Assembly (NCBI GenBank): GCA_046757565.1
Contig: JBHHYN010000050.1
Coordinates: 1-18,599, forward strand
Direction of reading: 5' to 3'
DNA: 18,599 nucleotides
Source: JBHHYN01 sp046757565
GTDB lineage: Bacteria > Pseudomonadota > Gammaproteobacteria > Eutrophobiales > Eutrophobiaceae
In this document: positions 15,911-18,599 of the stretch, one piece after another
Position numbering within the stretch: position 1 is the stretch's first letter
How the letters are laid out: each line of letters opens with the position of its first letter
Notes under the pieces: model-generated
The model's input: the letters and a program-made list of their open reading frames with translations, nothing else
Told to the model about the DNA's origin: nothing
The model's database searches: none
Translations under genes and position numbers: made by a program

Positions 15911-15942
15911 GAAACTCGGTCGCTTGCGGCCGAGTTGTTCAT
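15911..15942 (+). repeat. Right-end copy of the TRAP-linker repeat
   Basis: This matches 12916-12947 at 28 of 32 positions, sharing AACTCGGTCGCTTGCGG. Here the dyad ACTCGG...CCGAGT is intact, so it can form a 6-bp hairpin; in the coding copy two of its bases are changed, leaving G-T pairs. Confidence 0.7.
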
Positions 15943-16293
15943 ATAGCATGCGGTGGCCCGATCCTGAATGCGGAGATCCTGGCTTTAGCCCGCATATTGC
16001 ACTAGGGAATTGCGATGATACGTCCTTGGCTCTGTAAACGGCACATCCATGTGTCACGCCTCGTGACGGACTGGTTCCGGTAAAACGTGCTCACGATCGA
16101 AAGCATAGTTATTCATATGATTGAGGGAGTATGTGCGTTTTGCCGGGACCAGAACAAGCGAGGGCGCGATTAGCGCTGTAAATACAAACTGTATAATCAG
16201 AGGAATCGCTGAAATCATTATCTGTAAAGCCTTTCAGGTCATTTTTCAGCGCCCTGGTGCGATTTGCGGGCTAGCAGTCTCTTACTAATGGTG

Positions 16294-17427
16294 TTACCTG
16301 CGCACCAGGTCATCAACAACCTTCACCCGGAAAAAAGGGGTCAGGTAAAACAGCTTTTTGATGCGGCAGAAGGGCATGCTCATGGCAAACCCTTTCATCA
16401 GTGCGTAGCGAATAACGGGCGAGGTAAGTAACCGGTATCCGCGCTGAAGATTGCCATAGAACCAGGTGGCGGAGCGCCGGCAACTTGCCACGTCGGTCTG
16501 CACGGGAGCGAGCAGGGATTTAAACACATCGATGGCCCTGTCCCGCCCGGACAGTTCGGACTCTATGGCAGAGGCAGCAGCCTGCCCGCTCCTGATGGCA
16601 TTGTATATCCCTTCGCCCAAAAGTGGGTCGATCAGACCGGCGGCATCCCCGGCCAGGAACACCCTGTTTGAAGCCGGATGGTAATCGGCACCTCCCAGAC
16701 TCACCTGTTGGCCCGCCAGTTCCTTGATGCCGGTCAACCCTAAGCGCTTTTCAACGTATGTTGCAAGGTGTTTACGTGACAATTTCATCCCACGGGCGTT
16801 GCTGTAGAGTCCAACGTTGACATGGTCACCTTTCGGGAAGATCCAGCCGTAACCACCCTGCACAACTCCAAAATCAAACTCCATGTCAGGTGGAGGCATC
16901 CCGTACATGGGGAGGCATGCTTCAATGGCCAGGCCGGAATGTAACCAGCGGGATTCGCCCATGAGCTTACGGATCCTGCTGTTGGCCCCATCGGCACCAA
17001 TCACAAAACGGCCATGAATCTCGCCACTATCGGTGATGAGGAATACCCGCTCTTTCTCTATAACGAGGTTATTGATCCGTTTTACGATTTTAAATTCTGC
17101 GCCTGTGCCGATGGTCTTTTCAAGACAGTAGTGATCGAATTCCGAACGGACGGTCAGCGCGGCAATTGGATGCGAGCTCTGCAACAGCCGGGTATCGCAG
17201 ACTCCTTTTCCAACCCTCAAGTTGTGTGTAACGTGGCGTATTACCGGCCGTATGGAGTACCTCAAGGCGTTTACCGTCTTCACGGTCAGACCTCCGGCAC
17301 ATGCCTTCAGGCGGGGGAAACGGCGGCGGTCGATAAGCAGAACCGACCGGCCGGCACGGCATAAATCAAAGGCCCCGGCGCATCCAGCGGGTCCGGCCCC
17401 CACAATGATTGCGTCGTACATTTTCAT
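16294..17427 (-). CDS. Geranylgeranyl-reductase-family FAD-dependent oxidoreductase
   Basis: A 377-residue flavoprotein of the GGR/p-hydroxybenzoate hydroxylase fold. Landmarks: the dinucleotide-binding G10-A-G-P-A-G15 at the N-terminus with the acidic end of strand 2 at LLIDR; the GGR-type substrate-site motif KACAGGLT (41-48, Cys43); FVIGADGANSRIR (141-153); GGYGWIFPKGDHVNVG (191-206); and the second FAD motif FLAGDAAGLIDPLLGEGI (257-274). Relatives saturate isoprenoid chains of lipids, quinones or chlorophyll or modify other polyprenyl compounds; the product is not known here. No Shine-Dalgarno is obvious, and ATG 17427 or 17421 could be used. It is divergent from PPK2 across 128 bp. The C-terminal ~80 residues (WFYGNLQRGYRLLTSP) match the membrane-associating end of the family. 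Confidence 0.9.
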   Translation of the reverse strand: MKMYDAIIVGAGPAGCAGAFDLCRAGRSVLLIDRRRFPRLKACAGGLTVKTVNALRYSIRPVIRHVTHNLRVGKGVCDTRLLQSSHPIAALTVRSEFDHYCLEKTIGTGAEFKIVKRINNLVIEKERVFLITDSGEIHGRFVIGADGANSRIRKLMGESRWLHSGLAIEACLPMYGMPPPDMEFDFGVVQGGYGWIFPKGDHVNVGLYSNARGMKLSRKHLATYVEKRLGLTGIKELAGQQVSLGGADYHPASNRVFLAGDAAGLIDPLLGEGIYNAIRSGQAAASAIESELSGRDRAIDVFKSLLAPVQTDVASCRRSATWFYGNLQRGYRLLTSPVIRYALMKGFAMSMPFCRIKKLFYLTPFFRVKVVDDLVRR

Positions 17428-17474
17428 CGGCTTGTCATGGAGTGTAGATTATTTTGACAATATCTTTTCAAATG

Positions 17475-17503
17475 CTTACAGGGCCACGATTAGTGCTTAT
17501 ACT
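17475..17503 (+). promoter_or_regulatory. Candidate sigma70-type promoter of PPK2
   Basis: CTTACA (17475-17480), a 17-nt spacer and TATACT (17498-17503) give four of six and five of six consensus matches, about 50 nt before the PPK2 start. A TTGACA at 17454-17459 lacks a good -10 at the right distance. The ribosome site AGGAGA (17544-17549) lies six bases before ATG 17556. Confidence 0.4.
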
Positions 17504-17555
17504 TAGTGTAACCGGATAAATATAATCAAGCTCAGGAAACATCAGGAGAAAACCC

Positions 17556-18443
17556 ATGGCGAAGAAGAAAACCAGATCGGCATCCTCCGGGAAAAAGTCC
17601 GCGGCAAAGGCCACTCAGCACGGGAAGTTACCTGGGGCCGGAACGGAGTCCGCCGGAGGGCGGCGCAAGAAGATGAAGAACAAGGTTTATGAAGCGGAAC
17701 TCGCCAAACTCCAGATCGAGCTGGTCAAGTTGCAGGAGTGGATCAAACACGAGGGGATGAAAGTAGTAGCAATCTTTGAGGGCAGGGATGCCGCCGGCAA
17801 GGGGGGCTGTATCAAACGCATTACCCAGAGTTTGAATCCCAGGGTGTGCCGGGTAGTGGCGTTGCCGGCGCCCACCGAGCGCGAAAAGACACAGTGGTAT
17901 TTTCAACGCTACGTGCAATATCTGCCGGCAGCCGGAGAAATGGTGATATTCGATCGAAGCTGGTACAACCGCGCAGGGGTAGAACGTGTGATGGGGTTCT
18001 GTACCGATGAGGAGTATCGTGAGTTCCTGCGCTCGTGCCCTGAATTCGAACGTATGCTGGTGCGCTCCGGCATCATCCTTGTCAAGTACTGGTTCTCGGT
18101 GAGCGATGACGAGCAGGAACGGCGTTTCCAGGGACGCATTCATCATCCTACCAAGCACTGGAAACTGAGCCCCATGGATCTTCAGTCCCGTTCCAGGTGG
18201 CAGGAGTATTCCAAGGCCAAGGATGAAATGTTTGCGCATACCGATATCAAGCAGGCCCCCTGGTACGTTGTCGACGGCGATGTGAAAAAGCGGGCACGTC
18301 TGAATGTCATCAGTCATCTCTTGAGTATGTTCGAATACAAGGACCTGTCTCCGGAGCCGATAAAGTTACCGCCACGGCAGGATACCAAGGGTTACGTACG
18401 TCCGCCCATTACCGATCAGACTTTCATTCCGGAAATTTTTTGA
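17556..18443 (+). CDS. ppk2: Polyphosphate kinase 2 (PPK2), single domain
   Basis: A 295-residue P-loop kinase that transfers phosphate between polyphosphate and nucleotides in the cytosol. Walker A is GRDAAGKGG (76-84), preceded by VVAIFE. The Walker B region is MVIFDRSWYNRAGVERVMGF (129-148, Asp133). The lid and C-terminal signatures include YWFSVSDDEQERRFQGR and HPTKHWKLSPMDLQS. The single-domain length and the NRAGVERVMGF wording fit class I PPK2, which normally favours making NTP/NDP from polyphosphate; the class is inference. The first ~40 residues are Lys/Ser/Gly-rich and probably disordered, a common extension. AGGAGA six bases before ATG supports the start. It is transcribed divergently from the oxidoreductase. 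Confidence 0.95.
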   Translation: MAKKKTRSASSGKKSAAKATQHGKLPGAGTESAGGRRKKMKNKVYEAELAKLQIELVKLQEWIKHEGMKVVAIFEGRDAAGKGGCIKRITQSLNPRVCRVVALPAPTEREKTQWYFQRYVQYLPAAGEMVIFDRSWYNRAGVERVMGFCTDEEYREFLRSCPEFERMLVRSGIILVKYWFSVSDDEQERRFQGRIHHPTKHWKLSPMDLQSRSRWQEYSKAKDEMFAHTDIKQAPWYVVDGDVKKRARLNVISHLLSMFEYKDLSPEPIKLPPRQDTKGYVRPPITDQTFIPEIF

Positions 18444-18549
18444 CACGTCCGGGAATAAAGGGACAAGCGAATGGAGTGAGGACCGGAAAATCCGCTAAAT
18501 GGAGATTCTGCGGTTGAACTGTATAATCCTTTTACTATCTTAATTTATT

Positions 18550-18599
18550 GGCTCTTCAGCAGAATCTGTGGGTTAACAAGAAAGACTTTTGAATAAAAA
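18550..18599 (-). repeat. ~50-bp inverted repeat, outer copy at the window end
   Basis: This is the reverse-complement partner of 15795-15844 (47 of 50 identical), and the window stops at its last matching bases. Ending exactly in a repeat is what a contig break at a repeat would look like, so the element may extend beyond the window. Confidence 0.8.

Larger units (their letters stand above)
15540..16293. other. Repeat-rich gene-free stretch
   Basis: No convincing gene was found in 754 bp. The stretch holds, in order: a copy of the left end of the TRAP-linker repeat (15558-15587), an array of GG-centred hairpins (15589-15711), one copy of the ~50-bp inverted repeat (15795-15844) and a copy of the right end of the linker repeat (15911-15942). 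Between 15943 and 16293 I see only weak dyads near the oxidoreductase stop: CGCTGAAA/TTTCAGCG at 16207-16251 and CCTGGTGCG/CGCACCAGG at 16253-16309. These might fold in the transcript end but lack a T-run. Confidence 0.6.

Noticed and set aside
15767..16057. A 96-codon open frame on the minus strand
   Set aside because: It runs through the ~50-bp repeat and the linker-repeat end, has no ribosome site and no protein-like features; its C-terminal residues are encoded by the repeat.
16207..16309. Two short dyads at the oxidoreductase stop as a terminator
   Set aside because: Stems of 8-9 bp with loops of 29-39 nt and no T-run on the transcript strand; not enough to call a terminator.
17628..18317. 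A 229-codon open frame antisense to PPK2
   Set aside because: Fully inside the PPK2 gene on the other strand, with no family features.
16187..18528. AACTGTATAATC at 16187-16198 and again at 18517-18528, with a TATAAT core
   Set aside because: A 12-nt exact match is expected by chance several times in a window this size, and neither copy has a -35 box.

Overview
The window looks like a chromosomal stretch of a proteobacterium, most likely a gammaproteobacterium. It has a beta-class-like glutathione S-transferase, a fused TRAP permease, a PPK2 kinase, Shine-Dalgarno sites, ATGA/GTGA gene overlaps and several families of short interspersed palindromic repeats. Taxonomy is inference: no rRNA, tRNA or phylogenetic marker is present. 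I see no integrase, transposase gene, CRISPR array or phage module.

Layout. (1) 297-1472, minus: amidinotransferase/arginine deiminase-superfamily enzyme, divergent from (2) a DMT/EamA permease at 1703-2635. (3) 2771-3736, minus: MBL-fold metallohydrolase. (4) 3947-5763: two-gene operon joined by a GTGA overlap, a CpaM-type SAM methyltransferase followed by an HgcAB-like fusion (HgcA-type corrinoid domain, membrane domain and ferredoxin in one chain). (5) 5965-9107: secreted amidohydrolase, metallophosphoesterase and multi-pass membrane protein, co-directional. (6) GST at 9242-9847 (minus), divergent from a nitrilase-family hydrolase at 10041-11120. (7) 11270-14334: TRAP solute-binding protein overlapping a fused DctQ-DctM permease by 4 nt. 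(8) 14547-15539: secreted alpha/beta hydrolase. (9) 15540-16293: a repeat-rich gene-free stretch. (10) Divergent geranylgeranyl-reductase-family oxidoreductase (16294-17427, minus) and PPK2 (17556-18443).

The most notable system is the cpaM/HgcAB-like pair. It has the architecture of the mercury-methylation proteins HgcA and HgcB, but with a changed cap-helix motif, a missing cysteine in the first Fe-S motif and an adjoining methyltransferase. This suggests a membrane-bound corrinoid methyl-transfer system whose substrate is unknown and need not be mercury.

The second theme is repeats. A repeat-derived segment of about 104 nt sits in frame inside the linker of the TRAP permease fusion, and both its ends recur in the gene-free stretch at 15558-15942. 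A perfect 29-bp inverted repeat follows the TRAP operon, and a degenerate copy of one arm precedes cpaM. A ~50-bp sequence occurs in inverted orientation at 15795-15844 and at the very end of the window, bracketing the oxidoreductase and PPK2 genes. An array of small hairpins with a shared GG core but different stems lies at 15589-15711.
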